Assembly: GCF_003073135.1 (NCBI RefSeq) | Contig: NZ_PGDQ01000001.1 | Span: 124,001 to 188,000, forward strand | Length of the DNA stretch: 64,000 nucleotides | From: Euzebya rosea | Lineage (GTDB): Bacteria > Actinomycetota > Nitriliruptoria > Euzebyales > Euzebyaceae | Reading direction: 5' to 3' | In this document: in pieces, positions 1 to 9,000 of the stretch | How the letters are laid out: every line of letters begins with the position of its first letter | How positions within the stretch are numbered: position 1 is the stretch's first letter | Program-made: the position numbers and the translations under genes | Notes under the pieces: generated by a model | Told to the model about the DNA's origin: nothing | Seen by the model: only the letters and a program-made list of their open reading frames with translations | The model's database searches: none

Positions 1-889
1 GCCCGAGGATCGTGGTCCGCGACGCGATGCCGGTCAAGCCCTCCAGCTTCTCGGCCAGCGTGGCCGTCGACTGGGTCAGCTGGTGTTCGTAGGCCGCGAT
101 GGCCTGCTTCGCCGCGGCCTTCTCGTCGCCGTTCGTCGCGTCGGCCTTGGCGGCCAGCAGCCGGTCGAGCTCGGCCTTCTCCTCCGTGGAGACCGCACCC
201 TCGCTGATCGCCACGATGGAGAACCGGCTGCCCGACGACTTGCGGGCCATGAGGGTGTCCGCCACCTTCTCGAGGCTGTAGGGGATCTCGGGGATGAGGA
301 TGACGTCGGCACCACCGGCAAGCCCCGCGCCCAGCGCCAACCAGCCGGTGTTGTGCCCCATGACCTCCACGACCATCGTGCGATGGTGGCTGTGGGCCGT
401 GGAGTGGAGTCGGTCGATGGCCTCCGTGGCGATCGACAGGGCCGTGTCGAAGCCGAAGGTCCGTTCGGTGCCCCACACGTCGTTGTCGATGGTCTTGGGC
501 AGCGTGACGACGTTCATGCCGGCGTCGGCCAGCCGCTTGGCGTTCTTCTGGGTCCCGCCCCCGCCGAGGCACACGATGGCCTCCACCCCCATGTTGGCGG
601 CGGTCTCGACCATGGCCGCGGTCATGTCCAGCGTCTGGTCGCCCACGCGCATCTTGTGGGGTTTGTCGCGGGACGTGCCGAGGATGGTCCCACCCTTGAT
701 GAGGATCCCCGACAGCGCGTCGGAGTCCAGCCGGACGTGGCGCCGGTCCATCAGGCCGCGGAACCCGTCGAGGTAACCGACGACCGACAGGCCGTGCTTG
801 CGGATCGCGGACTTGCCGATGGCCCGGATGGCGGCGTTGAGCCCAGGGGCATCACCGCCTGCGGTCAGCACGCCGATGCTCTTCACCAT
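1..889 (-). CDS. pfkA: 6-phosphofructokinase, C-terminus cut by window edge
   Basis: Phosphorylates fructose 6-phosphate to fructose 1,6-bisphosphate, the committed step of glycolysis, in the cytosol. About 296 codons are present with no stop. The protein opens [19 protein letters not shown], the N-terminal glycine loop of PFKs. It continues with GGGGTQKNA at the ATP/PPi-discriminating loop, PKTIDND around the catalytic Asp, and [10 protein letters not shown], the family's MGRHAGW position. The visible end reads SRTTILG, just before the family's GHxQRGG motif, so roughly the last quarter is missing. The Lys of PKTIDND is typical of PPi-dependent and mixed-clade enzymes, whereas Gly in the discriminating loop favours ATP, so the phosphoryl donor is unclear. 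About 45 charged residues are inserted between ISEGAV and LEGLTG. The start at 889 is set by a strong AGGAGG a few bases upstream; TAGGCT (917-922 on this strand) is a plausible -10 box. Confidence 0.9.
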   Translation of the reverse strand, partial: MVKSIGVLTAGGDAPGLNAAIRAIGKSAIRKHGLSVVGYLDGFRGLMDRRHVRLDSDALSGILIKGGTILGTSRDKPHKMRVGDQTLDMTAAMVETAANMGVEAIVCLGGGGTQKNAKRLADAGMNVVTLPKTIDNDVWGTERTFGFDTALSIATEAIDRLHSTAHSHHRTMVVEVMGHNTGWLALGAGLAGGADVILIPEIPYSLEKVADTLMARKSSGSRFSIVAISEGAVSTEEKAELDRLLAAKADATNGDEKAAAKQAIAAYEHQLTQSTATLAEKLEGLTGIASRTTILG

Positions 890-971
890 GGGTCTTCCTC
901 CTCGCCGAGTCAGACCAGCCTAGTTGCCCACGACGTCGAGGAGGGGTCGGTGAGGGGTCGGTCGCGTCACG

Positions 972-1907
972 TCACGTCACGGCGACCGAGGGTTCGGGCC
1001 GCGCGACCCGTCGGCGGGCGGTCGCCCCGGTGGCGTGCAGCAGGGCCAGCACGACCAGCGCCACCCCGGCCAGCTGCACAGGGGTGGGCCGCTCCCCGAG
1101 CAGGCCCGCGCCCAGCAGCATCGAGCCGACGGGCTGGAGGGTCAGCACGACGGACGTGACCGCCGCCGGCAGCCTCGGCAGCGACGAGGTGATCAGCAGC
1201 CACGCGATCACCTGGGAACCGACGGCAAGGGCCAGCAGCCAGCCCGCCGACGGCCACGACGGCACCAGCGATCCAGCCTGCCCCTGTGCGACGGCGACCA
1301 CCGCGGTCCCGATCGCCCCGAGCGCAGTGGCATCCCGCAGCGCACCCGCCGGGCGGACACCCCCGACGTTCGCCTGGCGCAGCGCGAGGAGGAACCCCGC
1401 GTAGGCCACACCGGTCCCCACACCCAGCAGCGATCCGCGCACGGGATCGGTTCCGTAGGTGCCGGTCCCCAGGACGCCGGAGATGATGACCACCCCCGAC
1501 GCCAGGACCGGGATGGCCGCGAGCACCCGGCCGTGCGGCCTCTCGCCGAGCAGTGCCCAGGAGGCCAGCGGCACGATGACGACCTGACCGGCGGCGAGCA
1601 CGGTCGCCAGGCCGGCACCGACCAGGTCCATGGCGGTGTGCCACATGATCAGGTCAGCGGTGAAGAACAGCCCTGCCAGCCCACCCATGAGCCGGGCTCG
1701 CATCGCGACCGGCTCGGCGGGCCGTCGGCGCCAGGCCACGAACGCCAGCAGGGGGAGGGCGTAGGCGCAGCGGAAGAACGCGGCCGGCGCGGGCTGCACG
1801 TCGGCGAGCACCACCCAGATCCCGCTCATCGCGATGCCGAGGGATCCGACGACGGCGCCGACGAGCGGCGAACGGACAGCGGTGCGGGATGGGGGTGACA
1901 GCAACAT
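972..1907 (-). CDS. EamA/DMT-family transporter
   Basis: Predicted ten-helix inner-membrane transporter of the drug/metabolite superfamily, about 311 residues in two EamA repeats. Hydrophobic segments run along the whole chain, beginning with VGAVVGSLGIAMSGIWVVL. The second repeat has the typical tail in which ALLGERP-like and GLLGERPTP motifs follow helices 4 and 9. The substrate cannot be told from sequence; relatives export amino acids, nucleosides or drugs. It is divergent from a LysR regulator across a cluster of inverted repeats, the usual arrangement when the regulator controls the exporter. An upstream in-frame ATG at 1931 would add eight residues but would abut those repeats, so 1907 is preferred without a clear ribosome site. 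Confidence 0.85.
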   Translation of the reverse strand: MLLSPPSRTAVRSPLVGAVVGSLGIAMSGIWVVLADVQPAPAAFFRCAYALPLLAFVAWRRRPAEPVAMRARLMGGLAGLFFTADLIMWHTAMDLVGAGLATVLAAGQVVIVPLASWALLGERPHGRVLAAIPVLASGVVIISGVLGTGTYGTDPVRGSLLGVGTGVAYAGFLLALRQANVGGVRPAGALRDATALGAIGTAVVAVAQGQAGSLVPSWPSAGWLLALAVGSQVIAWLLITSSLPRLPAAVTSVVLTLQPVGSMLLGAGLLGERPTPVQLAGVALVVLALLHATGATARRRVARPEPSVAVT

Positions 1908-1932
1908 CGAGCACAGCGTGCACCGGTACATG

Positions 1933-1980
1933 TCGAAGCACAGCTTCGATGTTCTTCATCGAAGATGAAGTGCTGCTTCA
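1933..1980. promoter_or_regulatory. Clustered overlapping inverted repeats, probable LysR operator
   Basis: Four overlapping inverted repeats built from GAAG/CTTC half-sites: TCGAAG-N5-CTTCGA (1933-1949), CTTCGATG-N5-CATCGAAG (1944-1964), CTTCATC-N3-GATGAAG (1954-1970) and TGAAG-N5-CTTCA (1966-1980). They fill the short gap between the transporter and regulator genes. LysR-type proteins bind several such sites near divergent promoters. The binding role is inferred. Confidence 0.6.
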
Positions 1981-2002
1981 TCGAGCGTGGTTTACTGTGG
2001 CG

Positions 2003-2986
2003 GTGCTGCACCCCACTCGCCTCGTGACCCTCGCCGCCGTCGACGATCACGGTGGGGTGGTGGGTGCGGCCGCAGCGCTGCACCTGACCCCGTCTGCGGT
2101 GTCCCAGCAGCTGCGCCAGCTCGAGCGCGAGGCCGGTGTGGGGCTGCTGGACCGGTCCGGTCGGCAGATCCGCCTGACCGAGGCGGGTGCGCGCCTGGCC
2201 GCACGCGGCCGGACGATCGGCCGAGAGGTCGTCCTTGCCACGGACGACCTGGCGGACTGGTCGGACTCCGACGCCAGGCCCGTGGAGATCGCCACGTTCC
2301 AGACCGTGATCTGTCAGATGCTGGCGCCGCTCATGGGGTCGGGCGTGCTGCGGGACGCGGGACTGGACCTGCGGATCGTCGAGCTCGAGGGCCCTCCCGC
2401 CCTCGCTGCCCTGCACGCCGGTCGGGTGGATGTCGTCATGACCGAGGAGCTGCTGGGGACGGCGCCGCCCCGCGGTGACCGGTCGGCCCCGGTCACCCGG
2501 CTGCTGATCGACGACCGCTACCGGGTCATCGTCCCCGCCGCGTGGGACGTCGACGACGCCACACCGGATCGGCTGCGTGCCGACCTCGTCGCGCGCCCCT
2601 GGATCGGGCAGGTCCCCGGCAGCGCCGGAGGGGCCATGCTGGCCGACCTCGAGCGGCGCTGGAGCTTCTCCGCACGGTTGGTCCACATCTGTGACGAGTA
2701 CGTCAGCGCCGTCACCCTCGTCGAGGCCGGGTTGGGTGCCACGCTCGCACCCCACCTCGCGGTGCCGGCGCACGTGTCGGGGGCGGAGTCCCGCACGGTC
2801 AGGTTCCTCGACGGTGCCCCGGACCTGGGCATGCGCCGTGTGCGCGCCCTGTGCCGTCCGTCGCGTCGGCCGGTAGCCGCGGTCGACCGGCTGCTGCAGG
2901 TCCTCGCCGACCGCGCGCGGGTGATGGGGCTGCGACCGCAGCTGCTGGCGCACGACGAGTCGACCGCGCCTCCGACGGACAACTAG
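2003..2986 (+). CDS. LysR-family transcriptional regulator
   Basis: DNA-binding regulator of about 327 residues, probably controlling the divergent DMT transporter and its own expression. The N-terminal winged helix-turn-helix reads GAAAALHLTPSAVSQQL followed by LEREAGVGLLDRSGR, the LTTR recognition helix and wing. The rest is the periplasmic-binding-fold effector domain with stretches such as RVDVVMTEELL. Several in-frame starts exist (1889 ATG, 1949 ATG, 1997 GTG). GTG 2003 is preferred because it gives the family-typical opening LHPTRLVTLAAV and lies just after a TTTACT element (1991-1996), which suggests a leaderless transcript. The actinobacterial LysG/LysE pairing is a possible parallel, but the effector is unknown. 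Confidence 0.88.
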   Translation: MLHPTRLVTLAAVDDHGGVVGAAAALHLTPSAVSQQLRQLEREAGVGLLDRSGRQIRLTEAGARLAARGRTIGREVVLATDDLADWSDSDARPVEIATFQTVICQMLAPLMGSGVLRDAGLDLRIVELEGPPALAALHAGRVDVVMTEELLGTAPPRGDRSAPVTRLLIDDRYRVIVPAAWDVDDATPDRLRADLVARPWIGQVPGSAGGAMLADLERRWSFSARLVHICDEYVSAVTLVEAGLGATLAPHLAVPAHVSGAESRTVRFLDGAPDLGMRRVRALCRPSRRPVAAVDRLLQVLADRARVMGLRPQLLAHDESTAPPTDN

Positions 2987-3044
2987 GCTCCGGGCGCCCA
3001 CGGTCGGCAGGCGGTGTGGAGCTCGGCAGGAAGGTCACGGAGGC

Positions 3045-4943
3045 ATGCGCGCAGGACGGCTCGTCGACGGGGTGGTCCGGCTCGCCCGATCGCGGCCGGT
3101 CCGGTCCGGCGTGGAGTGGTTGCGTCCGGATCCGGCGTCGCCGTCGGCCCCGATGGCCACCGTGGCGTGGCTGGACTCCTTCTCGCCATCGCTCATGCCG
3201 CGGACCTCGGCGCTCCAGGGCGTCGTGGGCGGCCTCGCCGTGCTGTCCGCCCGCGCCATCGCCGACCGGAGCGAGGCAGCGCTCGAACCACTCCTCGGCC
3301 CACATCTCGCCACCCGCCGCCGGCTGCTCGTCCGTGGCGGCCTGGCGGTGCTCGGGCTGGGCCTGTCCAACCTGCCCGAGCGCGGTCACGAGCGGTTGTG
3401 GTGGTCCAGCCTCCGCGGGGGCGGTGCCATGCTGCGGTCCATCGCCACCGGAGGCGCGATCCACGACATCGGACATGCGGCCTGGGCACGCCAGCCCGAA
3501 CGATCGGGGGTGCGCGCCGTCGTGGCCACGGCTTCGGTCGTGGCCGGGGTGGGCCTGTGGGCCGACCGCCGGCTGCACCAGCGGATCGCCGCGATCGAGC
3601 CGTGGCCGATCGAGCAGCGGACCGCGGTCCCGCAGAGCGCGGCGATCAGCGCCGCCGTCGTGCTCGGCGGACGTCTGCTCGGCGAGGCCGTGCACGCGAC
3701 CGGACGGTCACTGGGTTCATGGCTGGGCCCCGGCCGCGCCAAGGCCGCCCTGGCGTTCGTGGCCAACGGCATGCTCTGGACACGCGCCGTCAACGCCCTG
3801 TACCACGCGGCCGTGGAACGTGTCGGGCAGGGCAACGCCGCCATCGAGGCCGGCTACGACCGGGCACCGTCCCGGCCGACCGTCTCCGGCGGGCCGGGCA
3901 GCCAGTCGCACTTCGCCGAGCTCGGACGGCAGGGACGCCGGTTCGTCACCGATGTCCTGGACCGTGACCTGATCCAACGGGTCATGGGCGAACCAGCGGC
4001 CGCGGATCCGGTTCGGGTCTACGTCGGGCACGACGCCGAGCCGCTGTATCCGACCGCCCGCGCGGAGCTGGCGCTGGAGGAGCTCGAGCGCACCGGCGCC
4101 TACGACCGGCGCTTCCTGCTGCTCACCTCGCCCACCGGGACCGGATGGGTTGACCAGACGCTGGTGGAGTCCGCCGAGCTGTTCGCGCGTGGCGACATCG
4201 CCACGTGTGCGATCCAGTACGGCCGCTATCCCTCCTACCTGGCGCTGCAGAACATCCCGCTGGGCCGCAGCCAGTTCCGCATCCTCCTGCTCGGTGTCCG
4301 GGAGCGCCTGCGGGCCGTCCCACCGGAGCGGCGTCCCACGGTCCTCGTGTTCGGCGAGAGCCTCGGGGCGTGGACCGCGTCGGACGTGATCATGCACCTC
4401 GGCATCGGCGGGTTCGACCACTACGGCATCGACCGGGCCCTCTGGGTGGGCCTGCCGTGGATGGCCAGGTGGTCGCGCAGCGGCATGATCCGCGGCAGCT
4501 CCGACCTGGTCCCGCCCGGCACCGTCGGGGTGTTCGACCGGTGGGCACAGCTCGAGGCTCGCTCCCCGGCCGAGCGCGAGCGCCTGCGTGCGGTGATCCT
4601 GTCCCACGACAACGACCCGATCGCCGTGCTCGGCCCCGACCTGGCCGTCCAGCAGCCCCGCTGGCTGCAGGGCGACCACCGGGGGCGAGGGGTTCCCGAC
4701 GGCATGCGCTGGTCACCGGTCGTGACGTTCCTCCAGACGGCCGTGGACGCGGTGAACTCCATGGTCCAGGTGCCGGGGGCCTTCACGTCCTACGGGCACG
4801 ACTACCGAGCCGACATGGCCCGCTTCGTGCACGCGGCCTACCGGATGCCCGACGTCGACGAGGCGACGATGCGCCGGGTCGAGGAAGCCCTGGTCGACCT
4901 GGACCTCGCCCGAGCCAAGCGCCTGGGCACGCTGCACGCCTGA
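3045..4943 (+). CDS. Membrane-anchored alpha/beta-hydrolase family protein
   Basis: A 632-residue protein matching the actinobacterial alpha/beta-hydrolase family that has an N-terminal membrane domain (Abhydrolase_9 type). The first 250 residues hold several hydrophobic helices, including LLVRGGLAVLGLGLSNLP and SAAISAAVVLGGRLLGEAV. The C-terminal half carries the nucleophile elbow FGESLGAWTASDV, with serine in GESLG. Cytoplasmic or membrane-surface ester hydrolysis is likely; in relatives the substrate is not settled, with lipids suspected. The start at 3045 follows GGAGG at good spacing. The downstream phosphatase is convergent, 27 bp away. Assignment to the family is firm; the reaction is inferred from the fold. 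Confidence 0.8.
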   Translation: MRAGRLVDGVVRLARSRPVRSGVEWLRPDPASPSAPMATVAWLDSFSPSLMPRTSALQGVVGGLAVLSARAIADRSEAALEPLLGPHLATRRRLLVRGGLAVLGLGLSNLPERGHERLWWSSLRGGGAMLRSIATGGAIHDIGHAAWARQPERSGVRAVVATASVVAGVGLWADRRLHQRIAAIEPWPIEQRTAVPQSAAISAAVVLGGRLLGEAVHATGRSLGSWLGPGRAKAALAFVANGMLWTRAVNALYHAAVERVGQGNAAIEAGYDRAPSRPTVSGGPGSQSHFAELGRQGRRFVTDVLDRDLIQRVMGEPAAADPVRVYVGHDAEPLYPTARAELALEELERTGAYDRRFLLLTSPTGTGWVDQTLVESAELFARGDIATCAIQYGRYPSYLALQNIPLGRSQFRILLLGVRERLRAVPPERRPTVLVFGESLGAWTASDVIMHLGIGGFDHYGIDRALWVGLPWMARWSRSGMIRGSSDLVPPGTVGVFDRWAQLEARSPAERERLRAVILSHDNDPIAVLGPDLAVQQPRWLQGDHRGRGVPDGMRWSPVVTFLQTAVDAVNSMVQVPGAFTSYGHDYRADMARFVHAAYRMPDVDEATMRRVEEALVDLDLARAKRLGTLHA

Positions 4944-4970
4944 CCGGTCCCGAACCGACGGGGGACGGCC

Positions 4971-7046
4971 TCAGGCGCCGGGGTCGAGGCGCTTGATCGC
5001 GAGCACGGCCAGGTCGTCGCTGGTGCGGCCCCCCTGCAGCTCCACCGTCCGGCGCTTCAGGTGGTCGGCGACGACCGACGCGGACGTGCCCCCCACCTCG
5101 CTGACCATGCTGGCCAGCCCCTCCTCGCCGAGCAGGCCGTGTTCGGTCCGGGCCTCGATCAGCCCGTCGGTGTACAGCACGAGGACCTCGCCGACGGCCA
5201 GGTCCACCTCGCTCGTGGTCAACGACGGCTCCTCGAGGACACCGAGCAACGATCCGCGGGCGCCGACCGGCGACACGCTGCCGTCCGCGGTCAGCCGCAG
5301 CGGCGAGGGATGGCCGGCGCGGACCAGGCGGAGCGTGCCCGGTCGGGACAGGTCGACCTCGACGTAGGCTGCGGTGCAGAACGTGGGTTCCTCGTCCTCG
5401 TGGACCAGGATCGCCTGGTTCACCAGCCGCAGCACCTGGACGGGGTCGTGGGACTCCACGGCAGCTGCACGTGCGGTGTACCGCACCAGGGCGGTCAGCC
5501 GCGCGGCCGACACCCCCTTTCCGCGGACGTCACCGATCAGGGCTGCCCAGCGGGTGTCATCGAGCTGGAAGACGTCGTAGAAGTCGCCCCCGATCTCGGC
5601 ACCGTCGCCGGCGGGACGGAACGCCACCCCGACGTCGTGCCCCGGGATCTGCGGCAGCGTCGCAGGCAACATCGAGTCCTGCAGGGTCGTCGCGACCCGG
5701 AACAGCTCGTCGCGGCTGCGGGCCAGCGCATCCTCGACGGCCTTGCGTTCGCTGATGTCGCGGAGGTACCCGACGAACTCGGGCGGCTCGATGCCCTCGA
5801 GCTGGGTGATGGCGAGCTCGACGGGGAACTCGCGTCCGTCGGCGTGGACGGCCCGCAGCTCCAGCGGTTGGCCGAGGATCCGCGGTCGCCGCGTCTCCAT
5901 GAACCGCTGGAGGCCCTGTCGGTGGGCCTCACGCAGGTCCTCTGGGACGATCAGGTCGGCGAGCGCCCGCCCGACGGCGTCCTGATGGGCGTAGCCGAGG
6001 ATGCGCTCGGCGGCCGGGTTCCAGTCCGTCACGGTGCCGTGGTGGTTGATGCCGATGATCGCGTCGAACGCCGACATCAGGATGGCCGTCTTGCGGGCGT
6101 CGGACCTGGCCACGTCCCGGTCGGCTGCCCGTCGGTGCAGGAACTCCCCGACGCGACGGCCGACCTCGGCGACGATCGTCAGCAGCCCGGCGTCCACGGC
6201 GACCGGTTCGCGTGACATCAGCTCGACGACGCCCTCCACTCGCTCGTCACGGAGGATCGGGAACGCGAAGGTCGTGCTGATGCCCAACCGCTCGGCGGTC
6301 CTGCGCCGGAAGTAGCCCGGGTCGTCGGCGATCATCTCGATCCACGCCGGCTTGCGCGTCTTGATGACCCGGCCGGGCAGCCCGCGGCCGGGAACGGTCA
6401 CGAGGCCGGGGTCGGCCATCTGCTGGAAGTCGTCGCTGAGGGCGTCGGTGTGCCAGTAGTCCGCCGGTCGCGCGCTGCCGTTCTCGGCCACCAGCCAGAA
6501 GATGGCGGCGTCCCAACGCAGGGCCTTGGTCAGCGCCCGCAGCAGCACCGAGGAGGCGTCGCTGAGCGTGTGGACGTCGTTGACCAGCGCGATCTCGGTC
6601 GCCACCTCGGCGGTGACCGCGTGGTACTGCGCGATCGTGGCCGTCCACTCCAGCTGGCGATCGGTGGACAGGTCACGCAGGACCCCCACCGACACCAGCG
6701 TGTCGTCGGGCATGCGATGGTCGGTCAGGGTCAGCTCGACCTCGACCTCGTGGCCATCGTGGTGCCGTGCCGGCAGGACCACCGGCGGGCCACCGGTGAT
6801 GCGGGCCGTCCCCTTCGCCATGTGCTCGGCGAAGGCCGCGAAATGGCGCTCGCGAAGGTGGTCGGGGACCAGGACGGCCAGCGGTTGGCCGACCAGGTCG
6901 GCGGGGGACCAGCCGAGCATGCCCTTGAGCGCGGCGTTGGCGTACACCACGTCCCCGGCAGGGTCCACGGCGATCACCACGTCGGTGACGGCGTCGAGGA
7001 ACGCGAGGTCGCCGAGGCCGAGGGTGGACTGCTCGTCCGGCTTCAT
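4971..7046 (-). CDS. PAS-GAF-PAS-SpoIIE sensor phosphatase (RsbU-like)
   Basis: Cytosolic PP2C-type Ser/Thr phosphatase of 691 residues with sensory domains. Order: PAS at about 15-125 (VVIAVDPAGDVVYANAA), GAF at about 150-310, PAS at about 330-450 with its PAC tail, and SpoIIE/PP2C from about 480. Metal-binding motifs are intact: GGDFYDVF, GDVRGKG, AGHPSPL, LYTDGLIEAR and DDLAVLAI. Such enzymes dephosphorylate anti-anti-sigma factors in partner-switching cascades, so it could feed the SigF/RsbW-like pair near 33 kb, although no RsbV-like gene is present in the window. ATG 7046 is chosen over upstream starts because GGAGGAGCACGAGG precedes it. A TATCGT element lies at 7105-7100 on this strand. 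Confidence 0.9.
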   Translation of the reverse strand: MKPDEQSTLGLGDLAFLDAVTDVVIAVDPAGDVVYANAALKGMLGWSPADLVGQPLAVLVPDHLRERHFAAFAEHMAKGTARITGGPPVVLPARHHDGHEVEVELTLTDHRMPDDTLVSVGVLRDLSTDRQLEWTATIAQYHAVTAEVATEIALVNDVHTLSDASSVLLRALTKALRWDAAIFWLVAENGSARPADYWHTDALSDDFQQMADPGLVTVPGRGLPGRVIKTRKPAWIEMIADDPGYFRRRTAERLGISTTFAFPILRDERVEGVVELMSREPVAVDAGLLTIVAEVGRRVGEFLHRRAADRDVARSDARKTAILMSAFDAIIGINHHGTVTDWNPAAERILGYAHQDAVGRALADLIVPEDLREAHRQGLQRFMETRRPRILGQPLELRAVHADGREFPVELAITQLEGIEPPEFVGYLRDISERKAVEDALARSRDELFRVATTLQDSMLPATLPQIPGHDVGVAFRPAGDGAEIGGDFYDVFQLDDTRWAALIGDVRGKGVSAARLTALVRYTARAAAVESHDPVQVLRLVNQAILVHEDEEPTFCTAAYVEVDLSRPGTLRLVRAGHPSPLRLTADGSVSPVGARGSLLGVLEEPSLTTSEVDLAVGEVLVLYTDGLIEARTEHGLLGEEGLASMVSEVGGTSASVVADHLKRRTVELQGGRTSDDLAVLAIKRLDPGA

Positions 7047-7146
7047 CCTCGTGCTCCTCCGCCCGGGCCGACGCGCGTCGACCAGCCTTCTCAGTGGACA
7101 CGATAGCGACGACCGGGCCGAACAGGAACGCACCACCGGTCACCTT

Positions 7147-7198
7147 GCGACGACGCTCGGCAGGAGTCGGCAACAGGCGTTGCCGACTCCGTCGTCGC
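7147..7198. other. Two-part perfect stem-loop between divergent genes
   Basis: An inner 12-bp perfect stem (7163-7174 with 7179-7190, loop AGGC) sits inside an outer 8-bp perfect stem (7147-7154 with 7191-7198), with an 8-nt bulge on the left side only. It lies between two divergently transcribed genes, where a terminator would have no obvious job. The only open frame there (60 codons, rich in Arg) has no family signature. Candidate leader structure, small-RNA terminator or protein-binding site. Confidence 0.5.
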
Positions 7199-7317
7199 GG
7201 GACTCCTCGGCCCAGCACCCGTCGGCTGACCGACCTCGAGCCGCGCCTGCGCGAGATGGTGGCGGCGGCGGTGTAACCCGACGGTCGCAGCCACCGCGGA
7301 TGGTTAAGGTGGCGGCG

Positions 7318-9000
7318 ATGCGGGACGACACGCTTGCCGGTGGGCTGCGGCAGCTGCGCGACGAGCTGGCGGCGGTGACGCTGTCGTTGCCGCTCGCGGC
7401 GACCGAGGACGGGATCGCCACCCGCGACGAGGCCGTCGCGCAGATCGAGGACTACCTGCTGCCACGGCTGGCGCACCTCGACGCCCCGCTGCTCGCGGTG
7501 CTCGGCGGGTCGACCGGATCCGGCAAGTCGACGTTGACCAACTCCCTGGTGGGCGAGGAGGTGTCGGCCGCCGGGGTGCTCCGGCCCACCACCCGGGCGC
7601 CCGTGCTGGTCCACCATCCCGACGACACGGCGTGGTTCTCCGGCGACGGGGTGCTGCCCGACCTGCCGCGCACCACGGGCGAACGCGGCACCGGCCACGC
7701 CCTGCACCTGGTCGCCAGCCGGGCGATGTCCCCGGGGCTCGGGCTGCTCGACTCCCCCGACATCGACTCCATCGAGGTCGCCAACCACGAGCTGGCCGCC
7801 CAGCTGCTCGGCGCCGCGGACCTGTGGCTGTTCGTCACCACCGCGGCGCGCTACGCCGACGCCGTGCCGTGGCAGTACCTCGCCCGGGCCAGCGAGCGGA
7901 CGGCCGCCGTGGCGCTGATCGTCAACCGCATCCCGCCGACACCCGACGGCAGCGCCGTCCGCGACATCGGGGCCGACGTTCGCCGCATGCTCGACGCCAA
8001 CGGCCTGTCGGAGGCCCGCCTGTTCACCATCGTCGAGACACCCTTGGTCGACGGTCGGCTCGACGGGGCCGAAGGGGAGGTCAGGGCCTGGATCGAGGCC
8101 CTGGTCGACGACGCCGACGCCCGGGCGGAGACCATCCGCCGGACGGTCATGGGTGCGGTGGACTCCCTCCAGCCCCGCGTCGGACGCGTCATGCAGGCGA
8201 TGCGCGAGCACCGTCAGGCGGCCGACGCCCTCGTGTCGGCCTCGACGTCGCAACAGGCCAGCACGGTGACTGCGGTCAGGGACCAGCTGGCCAGCGGCGT
8301 CCTGCTCCGCGGCGAGGTGCTCGACCGGTTCCGAGAACAGGTCGGGACCGCAGAGTGGATGGACCGGCTGCAGCGCGGTGTCGGTAGGCTGCGCGACAGG
8401 ATCGGCCAGATGGTGACCGGGCGGTCGCCGGAGGTCGAGGCCGCCAAGGGACAGCTGCGGTCCAACCTCGTGGGCCTGATCGACGACGCCGTCGCGTCCG
8501 GCCTCGAGCGCACGGTGGAGAGCTGGCAGGTGCTTCCCGGCGGACCGGAGGTGCTGGCGCAGGCCCACGACCCGGTCGCCCTGTCCGCCCCGGACCTGCG
8601 GGCCGTGGAGACCACGGTGGCGGCGTGGCAGGACCACGTCGTCGCGATGGTCCGGGAACGTGCGGGGTCCAAGATCGCCGTCGCCCGCGGCATGTCGCTG
8701 GGGGTCAACGGGGTTGGCGTCGCGCTCATGATGGCGATCTTCGCCTCCACCGGCGGGCTGACGGGCGGCGAGGTCGCGGTGGCCGGTGGGACGGCGGCGT
8801 TCGGCCAGGCGGTGCTGTCGGCGGTCTTCGGCGAGCAGGCGATCCGCGACCTGGCCGCCGCTGCACGCGCGGACCTGCTCGACCGGGTGGAACGGCTTGC
8901 CGAGGATCGTCACGAGCAGCTCCGGGCCCTGCTGGACGGCCTGCCGGATGCCGATGCGATCCGCGCGATGGAGGATGCGGTGGACGGGGTGTCGCGATGA
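7318..9000 (+). CDS. Dynamin-like/YfjP-type GTPase, first of tandem pair
   Basis: A 560-residue GTPase of the bacterial dynamin/YfjP group. The P-loop is GGSTGSGKST (about residues 63-72), followed by switch-I threonines in RPTTRAP and a G3-like LLDSPDIDS. The G4 position reads VNRIPP instead of NKxD, so guanine specificity may be altered. A long helical region follows, then an amphipathic or membrane-spanning stretch near residues 460-510 (GVALMMAIFASTGGL). It probably acts at the cytoplasmic membrane face. Start 7318 lies 7 nt after TAAGGT, consistent with leaderless transcription, and AAGGTGG could also serve as a ribosome site; ATG 7300 is an alternative. Its stop codon overlaps the next GTPase, so the two are surely co-transcribed. 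Confidence 0.85.
   Translation: MRDDTLAGGLRQLRDELAAVTLSLPLAATEDGIATRDEAVAQIEDYLLPRLAHLDAPLLAVLGGSTGSGKSTLTNSLVGEEVSAAGVLRPTTRAPVLVHHPDDTAWFSGDGVLPDLPRTTGERGTGHALHLVASRAMSPGLGLLDSPDIDSIEVANHELAAQLLGAADLWLFVTTAARYADAVPWQYLARASERTAAVALIVNRIPPTPDGSAVRDIGADVRRMLDANGLSEARLFTIVETPLVDGRLDGAEGEVRAWIEALVDDADARAETIRRTVMGAVDSLQPRVGRVMQAMREHRQAADALVSASTSQQASTVTAVRDQLASGVLLRGEVLDRFREQVGTAEWMDRLQRGVGRLRDRIGQMVTGRSPEVEAAKGQLRSNLVGLIDDAVASGLERTVESWQVLPGGPEVLAQAHDPVALSAPDLRAVETTVAAWQDHVVAMVRERAGSKIAVARGMSLGVNGVGVALMMAIFASTGGLTGGEVAVAGGTAAFGQAVLSAVFGEQAIRDLAAAARADLLDRVERLAEDRHEQLRALLDGLPDADAIRAMEDAVDGVSR

Noticed and set aside
7094-7276. 60-codon frame between the phosphatase and dynamin genes
   Set aside because: No ribosome site, Arg-rich composition, and it runs through the perfect stem-loop; more likely non-coding.
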